Below the pieces are notes generated by a model that worked only from the letters and a program-made list of their open reading frames with translations, did not search any database and was not told where the DNA came from. Made by a program: the position numbers and the translations under genes. Positions 50,719-59,433 of a stretch of 64,000 nt of DNA are shown one piece after another. Within the stretch, counting starts at the first letter, position 1, and every line of letters begins with the position of its first letter. Source of the DNA: Pseudomonas sp. MF4836 (lineage in GTDB: Bacteria > Pseudomonadota > Gammaproteobacteria > Pseudomonadales > Pseudomonadaceae); the NCBI RefSeq assembly GCF_002018875.1, contig NZ_MVOL01000022.1, positions 1-64,000 on the forward strand, read 5' to 3'.

Positions 50719-51587
50719 AACCGATCCTGATCAGTCCCACCGAATTGGCCGGGCATCTGGGCCAACCCCAGTGGCGGGTGCTCGACGCCAGCGTCGAATT
50801 GCCGTCGCCGCGCTTCGACCAGGACTACCGCGTGGCTAGCGGCCGCGAGGGTTGGCGCCAGGCCCATATTCCGGGCGCACTGCATGCCGACCTGCTGCAT
50901 GACCTGGCCCTGCCCGAGGCCCCATTCAGTTTTGCCTGGCCCGGCCCGCAGGCATTGGCCAACGGCCTGGCCCGCCTGGGGATCGCCGCGAGCAGCCGCC
51001 TGGTGATTTATGACCGTGGCGACGGTTTCTGGGCCGCACGCCTGTGGTGGATGCTGCGCAGCGTGGGCATTCACGCCCAAGTGCTGGACGGCGGTCTCAG
51101 CGCCTGGCGCGATGCCGGGCTGCCACTGGAACAGGGTGAATCGACGCCGGTGCCGGTCGCTCCCCAGCGCCTGGAACAGGGCCCGGGGTTCTGGATCGAG
51201 CGCCAGGGCGTGCAGGCCGTGCTGGCTGGCGAGCGCCCGGGGCTGTTGATCTGCGCCCTGTCGGCCGCGCTTTTTCATGGCACCACGGCCAGCCGTTACG
51301 CCCGCCGCGGGCACCTGCCGGGCAGCCTGAACGTGCCGGCGCGCACCGTGTTCGACGCCCAGGGCCGCTACCTGCCACGCAGACAACTGCAGCAGGAACT
51401 GGGCAGCGACTTGCTCCAGGCTCCGGGCCCGCTGGTGCTGTATTGCGGCGGTGGTATTTCAGCGGCGGCGCTCGCGTTGGCGTTGACAAGGGTCGGACGC
51501 GACGACGTCCTCTTGTATGATGGCTCGCTTCAAGAGTGGGCCGCGGATTCAGACTTGCCAATGACCACCGGAGCAACTCCGGCCTGA
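50715..51587 (+). CDS. Two-domain rhodanese (sulfurtransferase, SseA-like)
   Basis: Sulfurtransferase of 290 aa with a catalytically inactive N-terminal rhodanese domain and an active C-terminal domain; nucleophile C244 in LVLYCGGGISAAAL. N-domain features include HIPGALHADLLHD, and C-domain GHLPGSLNVPARTVF. Transfers sulfane sulfur to acceptors. In a thiamine-related context it could deliver sulfur for thiazole; alternatively it handles a sulfur-bearing substrate. Start overlaps the kinase stop. Confidence 0.82.
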   Translation: MKPILISPTELAGHLGQPQWRVLDASVELPSPRFDQDYRVASGREGWRQAHIPGALHADLLHDLALPEAPFSFAWPGPQALANGLARLGIAASSRLVIYDRGDGFWAARLWWMLRSVGIHAQVLDGGLSAWRDAGLPLEQGESTPVPVAPQRLEQGPGFWIERQGVQAVLAGERPGLLICALSAALFHGTTASRYARRGHLPGSLNVPARTVFDAQGRYLPRRQLQQELGSDLLQAPGPLVLYCGGGISAAALALALTRVGRDDVLLYDGSLQEWAADSDLPMTTGATPA

Positions 51588-51708
51588 CGCCCTTAGGGCA
51601 CTCATCGCTTTTTCCTGTCTTAACAGCACGGCTCCTTCCTGGAGCGCGCCTGGGCTACTGCGCCCGGCACGCGCCTGGCCCGGGATCGCAGTCGTCGAGG
51701 AGCTTTAC

Positions 51709-53901
51709 ATGGATACGCTTTACCGGACGGCCCGCCAAGGAGTGTCCGCCCCGCGGTTCGCACTGAACCTGCTGACCCTTGGCCTGCTGCTGGCCAACGC
51801 GATGCCTGCGGCCCAGGCCAGCGAAACCGAACTGCCGGCGGTGACCGTCACCGGCGAAGACACCTCGGGCTATCAGGCCCACAGCGCGTCGGTCGGCGGC
51901 TTTGAAGCCGCGCCCCTGCTTGAAACCCCGGCCTCGATCACGGTGATCAACGACGCCATGATCAAGGATCAGCAGGCCCGCCTGCTCAGCGAAGTGCTGC
52001 GCAACGATGCCTCGGTGGGCGATAGCTACGCACCAGTCGGCTACTACGAAAACTTCGTGGTGCGCGGCTTCTCGCTGAACGCCGCCAGCAGCTACAAAAT
52101 CAACGGCCGCACCATCACCGGCGAACAGAATGTCGCCCTGGAAAACAAGCAGCAGGTGGAACTGCTCAAGGGCCTGGCCGGCCTGCAGAGCGGCATCAGT
52201 GAACCCGGAGGGCTGATCAACTACGTAACCAAGCGTCCGACCGACGTGCGCTCGGTGACGGTCTCCACCGACGATCGCGGCAGCGGCTACCTGGCCACCG
52301 ATGTCGGCGGATGGTTCGGCAGCCAGCAGCAATTCGGCCTGCGCGCCAACGTGGCCCATGAAGACCTGCATTCCTACGTCGAGCACGCCAATGGCCAGCG
52401 CGACTTCGTGTCCCTGGCCTTCGACTGGAACATCAGCCCCGACGCCCTGCTGCAACTGGATGCCGAGTACCAGACCAAGGAACAGCGCTCGGTGCCGGGC
52501 TACCAACTGCTTGGCGGCACCCAGCTGCCGCACCACGCCTCGCCGAAAAAACTGCTGGCGCACCAGAGCGGCTCCAAGCCGGTCAGCAGCGAGGCGCTGA
52601 ACCTCAATGGCAACTTCGAGTACCGTTTCAACGAACAGTGGAAAGGCAGCTTCAGCGCGTCGCGCAGCCAGGTGGTGATCGACGACTACAGTTCGTTCGC
52701 CTGGGGCGGCTGCACCGTCGGCTGCATCACCCCCGGCGTCGCCAACTACTTCAGCCCGGAAGGCGACTACGACATCTACGACTTCCGCAGCCCCGACGAC
52801 ACCCGGCGCACCGACGAAGCCCAGGCCATGCTCAGCGGCCGCTTCGACACCGCCGGCCTGGGCCATGAACTCAGCGTCGGCACCAGCGCCTTGCGCCGCG
52901 TGGTGGATAAACGCGAGCCGATCAACGAGTGGCTCGGCAGCGGCAACATCAACAGCGAACCGGCGGACCTGGCGCGCTACAGCGGCCCGCTCAACAAGTC
53001 CCACACCCGCCTCGACAGCCGCCAGTACGGGCTGTTCGTCAATGACCGGATCAGCTTCAACGAGCAATGGCAGACCGTGCTCGGCGGGCGCGAAGTGCGC
53101 CTGGACGAACAGGCCTTCGACCAAAACGGCAGCGACGTCCGCCATACCCAGCAATACGTGTTCCTGCCCGAGGCGGCGCTGATCTATAAACCGGCGCCCA
53201 ACCTGGCGCTCTACACCCGCTACAGCAAGGGCCTGTCCCTGGGCGGCGAAGCGCCGTGGTTTGCCAGCAACAAATTTGAAATCCTGGCGCCCAGCGTGTC
53301 GCGGCAGATCGAGGCCGGGGTCAAGTATGACTGGCAGCGCATCAGCTTCGCCGCCGCGCTGTTCCAGCTGCGCCAGGCTTACCAGTACTCGCGGCCCAAC
53401 GATGACGTCGCCAACTCCTTCACCTTCGTCCAGCAGGGCCAACAGAAAAACACTGGGCTGGAGCTCTCGGCCAATGGCTGGGCCAGCCAGCGCCTGCAGA
53501 TTTCAGCGAGCGTGGCAGCGATCCGCGCCCGGGTCAGCGACAGTGGCACCGACGCCTATGACGGGCACCAGGCAATCAACGTCCCCAAGCTGCGGGCCAG
53601 CCTCTACGGTGACTACGCCCTGCCCTGGTTCGATGGCCTGGCAGTGCTCGGCGGCGTGCAATACAGTGCCCGCAAGTACGCCGACAACCTGGGCCAGGTG
53701 CAGACCGGGTCCTACGCCATCTTCAACCTCGGCAGCCGCTACAGCACTCGCATCGACGGCTACGACACGGTGTTTCGCCTGACGGTCGACAACCTGTTCG
53801 ACAAGCGCTACTGGCGTGATGCCGGCGAATACATGGGCGATGCCTACCTGTTCCAGGGTGCGCCACTGACGGCCCGCCTGAGTGCTTCGATCAACTTCTG
53901 A
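51709..53901 (+). CDS. TonB-dependent outer-membrane receptor
   Basis: Receptor of 730 aa with a signal peptide (about 1-37, ending AQA-S), TonB box LPAVTVTG right at the mature N-terminus, plug domain (TPASITVINDAMIKDQQARL; VVRGFSLNAASSYKING; LLKGLAGLQSGISEPGGLIN), and a 22-strand barrel ending LTARLSASINF. It has no STN signalling domain. It looks like the siderophore-receptor family, but gene company (PnuC-type carrier, kinase, NMT1) suggests a vitamin or vitamin-like ligand. GAGGAG lies 7 nt before the start, 121 bp after the rhodanese gene. Confidence 0.87.
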   Translation: MDTLYRTARQGVSAPRFALNLLTLGLLLANAMPAAQASETELPAVTVTGEDTSGYQAHSASVGGFEAAPLLETPASITVINDAMIKDQQARLLSEVLRNDASVGDSYAPVGYYENFVVRGFSLNAASSYKINGRTITGEQNVALENKQQVELLKGLAGLQSGISEPGGLINYVTKRPTDVRSVTVSTDDRGSGYLATDVGGWFGSQQQFGLRANVAHEDLHSYVEHANGQRDFVSLAFDWNISPDALLQLDAEYQTKEQRSVPGYQLLGGTQLPHHASPKKLLAHQSGSKPVSSEALNLNGNFEYRFNEQWKGSFSASRSQVVIDDYSSFAWGGCTVGCITPGVANYFSPEGDYDIYDFRSPDDTRRTDEAQAMLSGRFDTAGLGHELSVGTSALRRVVDKREPINEWLGSGNINSEPADLARYSGPLNKSHTRLDSRQYGLFVNDRISFNEQWQTVLGGREVRLDEQAFDQNGSDVRHTQQYVFLPEAALIYKPAPNLALYTRYSKGLSLGGEAPWFASNKFEILAPSVSRQIEAGVKYDWQRISFAAALFQLRQAYQYSRPNDDVANSFTFVQQGQQKNTGLELSANGWASQRLQISASVAAIRARVSDSGTDAYDGHQAINVPKLRASLYGDYALPWFDGLAVLGGVQYSARKYADNLGQVQTGSYAIFNLGSRYSTRIDGYDTVFRLTVDNLFDKRYWRDAGEYMGDAYLFQGAPLTARLSASINF

Positions 53902-53935
53902 TTGCCCCCCTGACGTGTGAGTTAAGGAACCTGCT

Positions 53936-54517
53936 ATGTCCGATCTCGAAATAGCTGCCGTCATCACCAACATCCTTGGCGTCTGGCTGACCGCCCGGCG
54001 GATCCGCTGGTGCTGGCCGGTCAACGTGCTTGCGGTGCTGCTGTACGGGTGGATCTTCTATGAGGCCAAGCTCTACTCCGACACCCTGTTGCAGGGCGTG
54101 TTCGTGGTGTTGCAGGGCTACGGCTGGTGGCGCTGGAGCCAGGGCGGCCTGGCCGACGGCAAGGTCCGGGTGGCGCGCCTGCCCCTGCGCGAAGGCCTGC
54201 TGGGCCTGTTGTGCGGCGCTATCGGCGCACTGTTGCTGGGGGCCGTGATGCACCGCTACACCGACGCTTCGGCGCCCTGGATGGACGCGCTGCTGACTGC
54301 CTTCAGCCTGGTGGCCAGCGTTTGGGCGGCGCGCAAATATGTGGTCAGTTGGTGGTTGTGGATCGTCCTCGACTGCCTGTATGTCGGCCTGTTCCTGTTC
54401 AAGGACCTGCGCCTGACGGCCGGGTTGTACGCAGGCTTCGTGGTGCTGGCGGTGTACGGCCTGCGTGCCTGGCAACAGGACCTGGCGCGCCAGGAACAAC
54501 ACGCGCGCCCCGTGTGA
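53936..54517 (+). CDS. PnuC-family vitamin transporter (PnuT/PnuC-like)
   Basis: Inner-membrane protein of 193 aa with about seven helices; diagnostic PnuC segment WMDALLTAFSLVASVWAARK then WWLWIVLDCLYVGLFLFKDL. PnuC carries nicotinamide riboside, PnuT thiamine, PnuX riboflavin; each is a facilitator driven by intracellular phosphorylation. The TTAAGG site is 8 nt upstream of the ATG. Together with the TonB receptor and the APH-fold kinase it completes an outer-membrane-to-cytoplasm route. Choice among vitamins cannot be fixed by eye; thiamine is favoured by the NMT1 protein and rhodanese. Confidence 0.83.
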   Translation: MSDLEIAAVITNILGVWLTARRIRWCWPVNVLAVLLYGWIFYEAKLYSDTLLQGVFVVLQGYGWWRWSQGGLADGKVRVARLPLREGLLGLLCGAIGALLLGAVMHRYTDASAPWMDALLTAFSLVASVWAARKYVVSWWLWIVLDCLYVGLFLFKDLRLTAGLYAGFVVLAVYGLRAWQQDLARQEQHARPV

Positions 54518-54565
54518 GCCCGCTCGACGGCTGGCAAGTCGATTGGTTAGTGTAGGCAGCCTATT

Positions 54566-54587
54566 GATGGCGCCGTTTGGCGCCATC
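54566..54587 (+). terminator. Hairpin before the GntR regulator
   Basis: GATGGCGCC-GTTT-GGCGCCATC, perfect 9-bp stem with a 4-nt loop, in the 104-bp gap before the regulator gene. No T-run; may attenuate or stabilise the upstream message. Confidence 0.5.
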
Positions 54588-54621
54588 GTCCTCTTCGCTT
54601 CGCCAACAGGCGCCAGACCGA

Positions 54622-55356
54622 ATGCCCTTCGATCCCATCTCCCCCCACTACCAGCGGATCCGCGAGCAGATCGCCAGCGACATCGCCAATGGCGTACCCG
54701 AGGCCGATCAGAAATTCCCTTCCGAGCGCGACATGATCGAACGCTTCGGTTGCACCCGGGTCACCTTGCGCCAGGCCCTGCAGCAACTGGAAGCCGAAGG
54801 CCTGGTGTACCGCGAAAACCGCCGGGGCTGGTTCGTCAGCCCGCAGCGCATCCGCTATGACCCGACGCGCATCAGCGGCTTCATGGAATACGTCAGCGCC
54901 CAGGGCCGTACCCCGCGCACCGAATGCCTGCAGGCCGAACTGCGCCCGGCCGGCAGTTGGCTGGCACGGCGCATGGGCCTGGCTTCGGCCGACGAGCCCG
55001 TGTTCTACCTTCAGCGCCGGCGCTGGATCGACCGACGCCCGGTGCTTCTGGAGTTCAACGCGCTGCTCGCCAGCTGGTGCCCGGGCCTGCTCGACGCCGA
55101 CTTGAACACCTCCCTCACCCGACTGCTGCGCGAACGCTTCTCGCGGGTGCAATCGCGCTGCGAACTGGACATGCACATCGGCACGGTCAACGAGCAACAA
55201 GCCGAACTGCTGCAACTGTCTCCCGGCTCCACCAGCGTCTACCTGGAGCGCCTGAACTTCGGCGAAGCGGATCAGCCGGTGGAGTTCGACCAGGAGTTCT
55301 GGCGCCCCGATGCCCTGTCGATCGTGATGCAGACCCGCTACCCGGGCACGGCCTGA
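54622..55356 (+). CDS. GntR-family regulator, HutC subfamily (UTRA domain)
   Basis: Regulator of 244 aa: N-terminal winged HTH (about 5-70; IRERFG-like core KFPSERDMIERFGCTRVTLR with QALQQLEAEGLVYRENRRGW) and C-terminal UTRA domain (about 85-240; DEPVFYLQRRRWIDRRPVLL, FSRVQSRCELDMHIG, GSTSVYLERLNFGEADQPVE). It is the last gene of the cluster and most likely binds the HutC-type palindrome at 48549-48560 before the first gene, with the imported compound or its phosphate as inducer. Start at ATG 54622, after a frame extension without a binding site. Confidence 0.87.
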   Translation: MPFDPISPHYQRIREQIASDIANGVPEADQKFPSERDMIERFGCTRVTLRQALQQLEAEGLVYRENRRGWFVSPQRIRYDPTRISGFMEYVSAQGRTPRTECLQAELRPAGSWLARRMGLASADEPVFYLQRRRWIDRRPVLLEFNALLASWCPGLLDADLNTSLTRLLRERFSRVQSRCELDMHIGTVNEQQAELLQLSPGSTSVYLERLNFGEADQPVEFDQEFWRPDALSIVMQTRYPGTA

Positions 55357-55393
55357 AGCCACCCGGTACAGGGGCCCCGGGCAACAACGCGCC

Positions 55394-55804
55394 CTACCCA
55401 TTGTGACGGGTGGCCGGCGCGCGGCTCAGCAGGCTGTCGACCCTGGCACTCGCGGCCTCGACTGAAGCGCAGTGCAACAAGGGGTAACCCCAGAACTTCT
55501 GGTAGCCGTCGGCGAAGGCCTCGACCCGGGCCTGGGCCTCGGCGTCCGGGGCAATCACGATACTGGCCTTGATCCAGCGGCGCAGCGCCTGCTTGTTCTG
55601 CTTCATCCACAGCGATGCCTGCTTGAGCGAAGCCTGGCTATCCTCTTTCGGTTGCGGCTGCTCGCCCGGCACGTCGGCGGTGACCAGCACAAAGGGCTGC
55701 TGGCGTTGCAGCAAGGCGTCGAGCTGGGCGAATGGATCGTCCTGGCCCACGGCTGGGCGGTAGTGCAACCAGACCAGGGGAAATTGGCGGTGATCGATGA
55801 TCAT
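55394..55804 (-). CDS. Hypothetical protein, 136 aa
   Basis: Soluble protein starting MIIDHRQFPLVWLHYRPAVG, with a central LLQRQQPFVLVTADVPGEQP and a helical RRWIKASIVIAPDAEAQARV, ending in SRAPATRHNG. The pattern beta-strand / acidic turn / helix resembles SpoIIAA-like (STAS-type) small domains, but I do not assign a family. ATG at 55802-55804 with GAGGAAG upstream. Monocistronic and convergent with the GntR gene. Confidence 0.6.
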   Translation of the reverse strand: MIIDHRQFPLVWLHYRPAVGQDDPFAQLDALLQRQQPFVLVTADVPGEQPQPKEDSQASLKQASLWMKQNKQALRRWIKASIVIAPDAEAQARVEAFADGYQKFWGYPLLHCASVEAASARVDSLLSRAPATRHNG

Positions 55805-56036
55805 GGGAGGCTTCCTCGGCAACTGACAAACAAGAATATCTATCATCTGCAAAAGCCAGATTGACCGCATCGTTCAACCTGGACAACTCATTGATCAATC
55901 CAGCCATCTTCCATCAGGGGACTGCACCAGTGGCCTGGCCCGCTCCTGACAGAAACTGACACCAAACCCGGTTAGGCTGACGGCGACTTCAGGCTACTCG
56001 ACGCCTGAAGCAGGCCCCCATGAGAAGGACACTCCG

Positions 56037-56609
56037 ATGACACGCTCCATCACCATCCTCAGCGAGAATTTTGCCGATTGGGAAACCGCCCTGATCAACT
56101 CCACGGGCCGCGGTTACTTCGGTTTCCAGACGCGTTTTGCCACCCCTGGCGGCGCGGCGGTGACCTCCTCCGGCGGCATGCGCATCCTTCCTGACCTGGC
56201 GATCGAGGCCATCGACCTCGATGAACTCGATCTGTTGATCGTATGTGGCGGCACGGTCTGGCAGTCCGAGCAGGCCCCGGACATCAGCGCCCTGATCAGC
56301 ACCGCCCATGCTAAAAACCTGATCGTCGCCGGCATCTGCGACGGCACCCGGGTCCTGGCCCAGGCAGGCGTGCTGGATGCGGTGCGCCACACTTCCAACT
56401 CGGCAGAAAACCTCTTGGCCCTCAATTATGCGGGAGCCGCCCACTATCAGGATGTGCCCTATGCCGTGGCCGACCAGCGTGTCGTCACCGCCCCGGGCAC
56501 CGCACCCGTGAGCTTTATGGCGCAGATCCTGCGGGTCGCGGGCATCCACGATGAACGCCTGGACGCCTACCTGGCGATGCACGCGGCAGAGCACAGTCAC
56601 CCTGGCTGA
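56037..56609 (+). CDS. DJ-1/PfpI family protein
   Basis: Protein of 190 aa of the class I glutamine-amidotransferase-like PfpI fold: nucleophile-elbow cysteine C101 in VAGICDGTRVLAQAG, and C70 in LLIVCGG. Begins SITILSENFADWETALIN. Members act as chaperones, deglycases or regulators. AGAAGGA precedes the ATG by 8 nt. Followed 57 bp later by a Nudix gene on the same strand. Confidence 0.85.
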   Translation: MTRSITILSENFADWETALINSTGRGYFGFQTRFATPGGAAVTSSGGMRILPDLAIEAIDLDELDLLIVCGGTVWQSEQAPDISALISTAHAKNLIVAGICDGTRVLAQAGVLDAVRHTSNSAENLLALNYAGAAHYQDVPYAVADQRVVTAPGTAPVSFMAQILRVAGIHDERLDAYLAMHAAEHSHPG

Positions 56610-56666
56610 AAATCAAAAAAAGCGTGCTCTAATGGCGCCCTTTTTTCAGCTAACCGGACCCCGCCC

Positions 56667-57113
56667 ATGGCTGCCCAACGCATTCGCCCACTTGCCCTCT
56701 GCGTCTTTCACCACAACGGCAAAATCCTGGTCAACCAGGCGTACGACAAGGTCAAAGAGCAGCATTTCTTCCGCCCGATCGGTGGCGGCATCGAGTTCGG
56801 TGAGCTGAGTGCACAGACGGTGGTCAGGGAGGTCCGTGAGGAACTGGGCGTGGCCATCAGCGGCGTTCGGCTGCTGGGCACTCTGGAAAGCCTGTTTATG
56901 TACGACGGCACCCAGGGTCATGAAATCGTGCAGATCTACGACGCCGACTTCGACGACTCCAGCCTCTACCAACAGCCTCACCTCAATGGCCATGAAACCG
57001 ACGGCATGGCCTTTACCGCAAGCTGGCATGACAGCTCAAGCTTCACCCACCAGGCGCCACTGGTGCCCGTGGGGCTGTACGAGCTGCTGAAGAAGGCCGG
57101 GCTGCTCGACTGA
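56667..57113 (+). CDS. Nudix hydrolase
   Basis: Small 148-aa hydrolase with a complete Nudix box (Gx5Ex7REUxEExGU, here beginning GGGIEFGELSAQ and ending REVREELG). Cleaves nucleoside diphosphate derivatives; the exact substrate is not visible. A short spacer, rich in A and T (AAAAAAA and TTTTTT), precedes the gene. Ends 12 bp before a convergent HEAT-like gene. Confidence 0.85.
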   Translation: MAAQRIRPLALCVFHHNGKILVNQAYDKVKEQHFFRPIGGGIEFGELSAQTVVREVREELGVAISGVRLLGTLESLFMYDGTQGHEIVQIYDADFDDSSLYQQPHLNGHETDGMAFTASWHDSSSFTHQAPLVPVGLYELLKKAGLLD

Positions 57114-57125
57114 GCCCGCGCTGCT

Positions 57126-57479
57126 TCAGATATCCAGGCGCGGGTAGCGGCTACCTGTCTCGGGATTGCGGATCTTGTGCAGGCGATACAGCGCCTGCTC
57201 CTTGAGCACCTGGTCCTCGGACTCGGCAAACGCCTTGATCACCGCCACCGCCTCGCTGGTGCCAATCGCCCGTAGCGCCCAGAAGCACTTCTTGTAGTAG
57301 GCGCCATAGTCGTCGTATTCCAGGTACTCCAGGAGCGGCTTCAACAACACCGCCTGGCGCAGGAACGGCACGCTGCCAGGGTCGGCGGCCTGCTGCAGCG
57401 ACCAGATGATTTCTTCATGGTCCTCGTGGTCGGTCATGATGAGGCGTTCGCAGGCCTCCTTCAGTTGCTTGGCGTCCAT
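57126..57479 (-). CDS. HEAT-repeat-like protein, 117 aa
   Basis: All-helical protein composed of short helical pairs (EEIIWSLQQAADPGSVPFLR; YYKKCFWALRAIGTSEAVAV; EDQVLKEQALYRLHKIRNPE) in the style of PBS/HEAT repeats, a likely protein-protein adapter. I start at ATG 57477-57479; the upstream frame has no site and is arginine-rich. Convergent with the Nudix gene. Function unknown. Confidence 0.65.
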   Translation of the reverse strand: MDAKQLKEACERLIMTDHEDHEEIIWSLQQAADPGSVPFLRQAVLLKPLLEYLEYDDYGAYYKKCFWALRAIGTSEAVAVIKAFAESEDQVLKEQALYRLHKIRNPETGSRYPRLDI

Positions 57480-57777
57480 GGGGCGTAATCCGCAAAGCAG
57501 GCGCGAAATTGCGACCGCGGGCCAAAATACAACAGAGTGGGCGTGCGGCGCGATCTTCCGGGCCGTGCAACGTCCCGGCCCGCAGATGAACGTCACAGGT
57601 CCATAAAGGTCGAAACCTTTATGAAGACGCTGCTGATACGGGCGAGAGTCAAGATGTCGTGATCAGCGATAAGCGGATTCAGACGCAGCGAAGCACTCTG
57701 ACAATCGAGTACTTCGCCTGATCGAGCGAGCACCCCAGATGTTCCGGGTGCCGCCCGCTTAACGAAGGAGACACTCA
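57480..57777. other. Structured intergenic region, possible 5' leader or small RNA
   Basis: Contains CGGGCCG (57559-57565) / CGGCCCG (57576-57582) and a perfect 9-bp hairpin CATAAAGGT-CGAA-ACCTTTATG (57602-57623) with a stable GNRA-like tetraloop neighbourhood. No gene is supported. Serves as divergent promoter region for the genes at 57126-57479 and 57778. Confidence 0.4.
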
Positions 57778-58062
57778 ATGGTTACCCACTACAAGGTCGC
57801 AGGGCACCTTGCCTGCGGCCACCACGGCACCCACCTGGTCTCAAGCTCCGAACTGACCCGGGTCAAATGCCGTAGCTGCAGAAATACCGAGGCCTACAAA
57901 CAGGCCCGCAAGGATGAGCGCAACGCCACCCGTCGCGCCGCCCGCAAAGCCAGGGCCACCCACACCGCCAATGATTGGCGCGCCGCATGGCGAGAAAGAC
58001 TGACCGCCATGAAGGGGCCGCAACGCTTGCCCCGGGGCTTTGCTTCGCAGCCGTTTGTCTAA
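57778..58062 (+). CDS. Small zinc-ribbon-like basic protein, 94 aa
   Basis: N-terminal Cys/His cluster (HLACGHHGTHL ... VKCRSCRN) able to bind one zinc, followed by a highly basic Arg/Ala/Lys helix (ATRRAARKARATHTANDWRA), suggesting nucleic-acid or ribosome contact. AAGGAG stands 7 nt before the ATG. The upstream leader carries strong hairpins. Looks like a conserved Pseudomonas hypothetical protein; function unknown. Confidence 0.65.
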   Translation: MVTHYKVAGHLACGHHGTHLVSSSELTRVKCRSCRNTEAYKQARKDERNATRRAARKARATHTANDWRAAWRERLTAMKGPQRLPRGFASQPFV

Positions 58063-58434
58063 ACATTCGGGGCTGCAGATCCAGCCTTTCCACTGCGCAG
58101 CAATGACCTGAGCACTGATCCGCCAAAGCCCGCCGAGTGCGGGCTTTGTTGTCCATGCAAACCCTGCAGTTGCCTGTCTGTACGAATTTCCAGTAACGCC
58201 CAGAGCCGCGCAAATAGTAGCCTCAACCACCCACACGGCGTCTTGCTCACCTGCATGCCCTTCAGCGCATGCACGCTGCTTTGATCAGGGACGGCCATCA
58301 GAAAATAGCGCACGCGCAGAGCTGGAAACGAAGTCGGGTGGGGCACGTTAATTGCAAAAAAATAACCATAACGAGAGCACGAACAACGAGTCGCGCTCCT
58401 TTCGCCTGATGTGCAGTTCAGAGGTCGCCCTTGC
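58063..58434. other. Gap between zinc-ribbon gene and LysR gene
   Basis: Contains the terminator at 58125-58147; the rest (58148-58434) is a promoter region, A+T-rich near 58340-58390, for the LysR gene. No reading frame with a binding site was seen. Confidence 0.5.
58125..58147 (+). terminator. Terminator after the zinc-ribbon gene
   Basis: AAAGCCCGC-CGAGT-GCGGGCTTT, perfect 9-bp stem with 5-nt loop, followed by GTTGT, 63 bp after the stop codon. Confidence 0.8.
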
Positions 58435-59373
58435 ATGGATCTTTCAAAACTTACCCCGTCCCTGGAGTTTCAGGACCAGCGGCTGAAGTATCTCTTTCTC
58501 AGCTATCAACTAGGGTCCATGCGCGCTGCGGCAGACCAACTGGGGATCGCCCCATCGTCGGTCAGCCGGCAAATAAATTTACTGCAGACAGAGCTGAGCA
58601 TCGATCTGATCGAAGCCGGCACTCACCGCATTCGCCTGACCGAAGCGGGCCTGGTCACCGTGGATTACTACCGTGCACGGGCGAGCCAACATGAGGCGCT
58701 GCTCAACCGGCTGGACGATTTGCGCGGCCAGCATTTGGGCAAGACAGTGGTGGCCGTGGGTGAAGGGCTCTTCGGTGCGCAGCTGATCGGCAAACTGCAG
58801 AGTTTTTTCAAATCCTACCCGGGCCTGCGCACCGAGATCCTGATTGCCCCGACCCTTGAAGTTCAGCACATGGTGATGGAAGACCAGGCGCAGATCGGCG
58901 TGCTCTTCGCCCCCCATCCCAACCCTGCATTGCGCCGCCAGTTCGGTATCAAGCAGCCGCTGCGGGCCATCGTCCACCCTGATCACCCGCTGGCCCGACA
59001 GCCATCCATTACCCTGGAACAACTGGCGAGCACCCAGCTGGTATTGCCCAACCACGGCTATCGGGTACGGGAGTTGGTCACCCTGTCGTGCAAGGGCAAG
59101 CCGTTTGAAATTGAACCGGCAATCACTGCCAACTCACTGCAGGTGATCATCGACTTCGTCAAAGCCAACATGGCCAGCACCCTGCTGGCCGAGGTGATGA
59201 TCCTGCCGGAGCTCAAGGCCGGAACCCTGGTGGCCCTTGAGGTGGAGTGCCCGGAGATGAACAGCACCGAGCTGCAGATCATTCGCCGCCAGTCACGCAA
59301 ACTGCCCCCCGTCACCCAGGAGCTGATCCGCCACCTGGCGCGTTCAATCAGCAAATTGAGCAACGCCGGCTGA
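58435..59373 (+). CDS. LysR-family transcriptional regulator
   Basis: Regulator of 312 aa: N-terminal winged HTH (LGSMRAAADQLGIAPSSVSR, then QINLLQTELSIDLIEAGTHR) and a substrate-binding domain (TVVAVGEGLFGAQLIGKLQS; EDQAQIGVLFAPHP; EIEPAITANSLQVIIDFVKA). I start at ATG 58435 (AGAGG about 10 nt upstream); an earlier in-frame ATG adds eight residues. Convergent with the aromatic-acid operon and ends at a shared bidirectional terminator, so control of that operon is likely but acts at a distance. Confidence 0.87.
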   Translation: MDLSKLTPSLEFQDQRLKYLFLSYQLGSMRAAADQLGIAPSSVSRQINLLQTELSIDLIEAGTHRIRLTEAGLVTVDYYRARASQHEALLNRLDDLRGQHLGKTVVAVGEGLFGAQLIGKLQSFFKSYPGLRTEILIAPTLEVQHMVMEDQAQIGVLFAPHPNPALRRQFGIKQPLRAIVHPDHPLARQPSITLEQLASTQLVLPNHGYRVRELVTLSCKGKPFEIEPAITANSLQVIIDFVKANMASTLLAEVMILPELKAGTLVALEVECPEMNSTELQIIRRQSRKLPPVTQELIRHLARSISKLSNAG

Positions 59374-59384
59374 ACCGGAACCAC

Positions 59385-59421
59385 AAAAAAGGCGGAACGT
59401 AGAAACCGTTCCGCCTTTTTT
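59385..59421. terminator. Bidirectional rho-independent terminator
   Basis: AAAAAAGGCGGAACG and CGTTCCGCCTTTTTT form a perfect 15-bp stem with a 7-nt loop. T-runs in both orientations serve the convergent LysR gene and the transporter gene. Confidence 0.93.
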
Positions 59422-59433
59422 GTCAGGGCAAGG

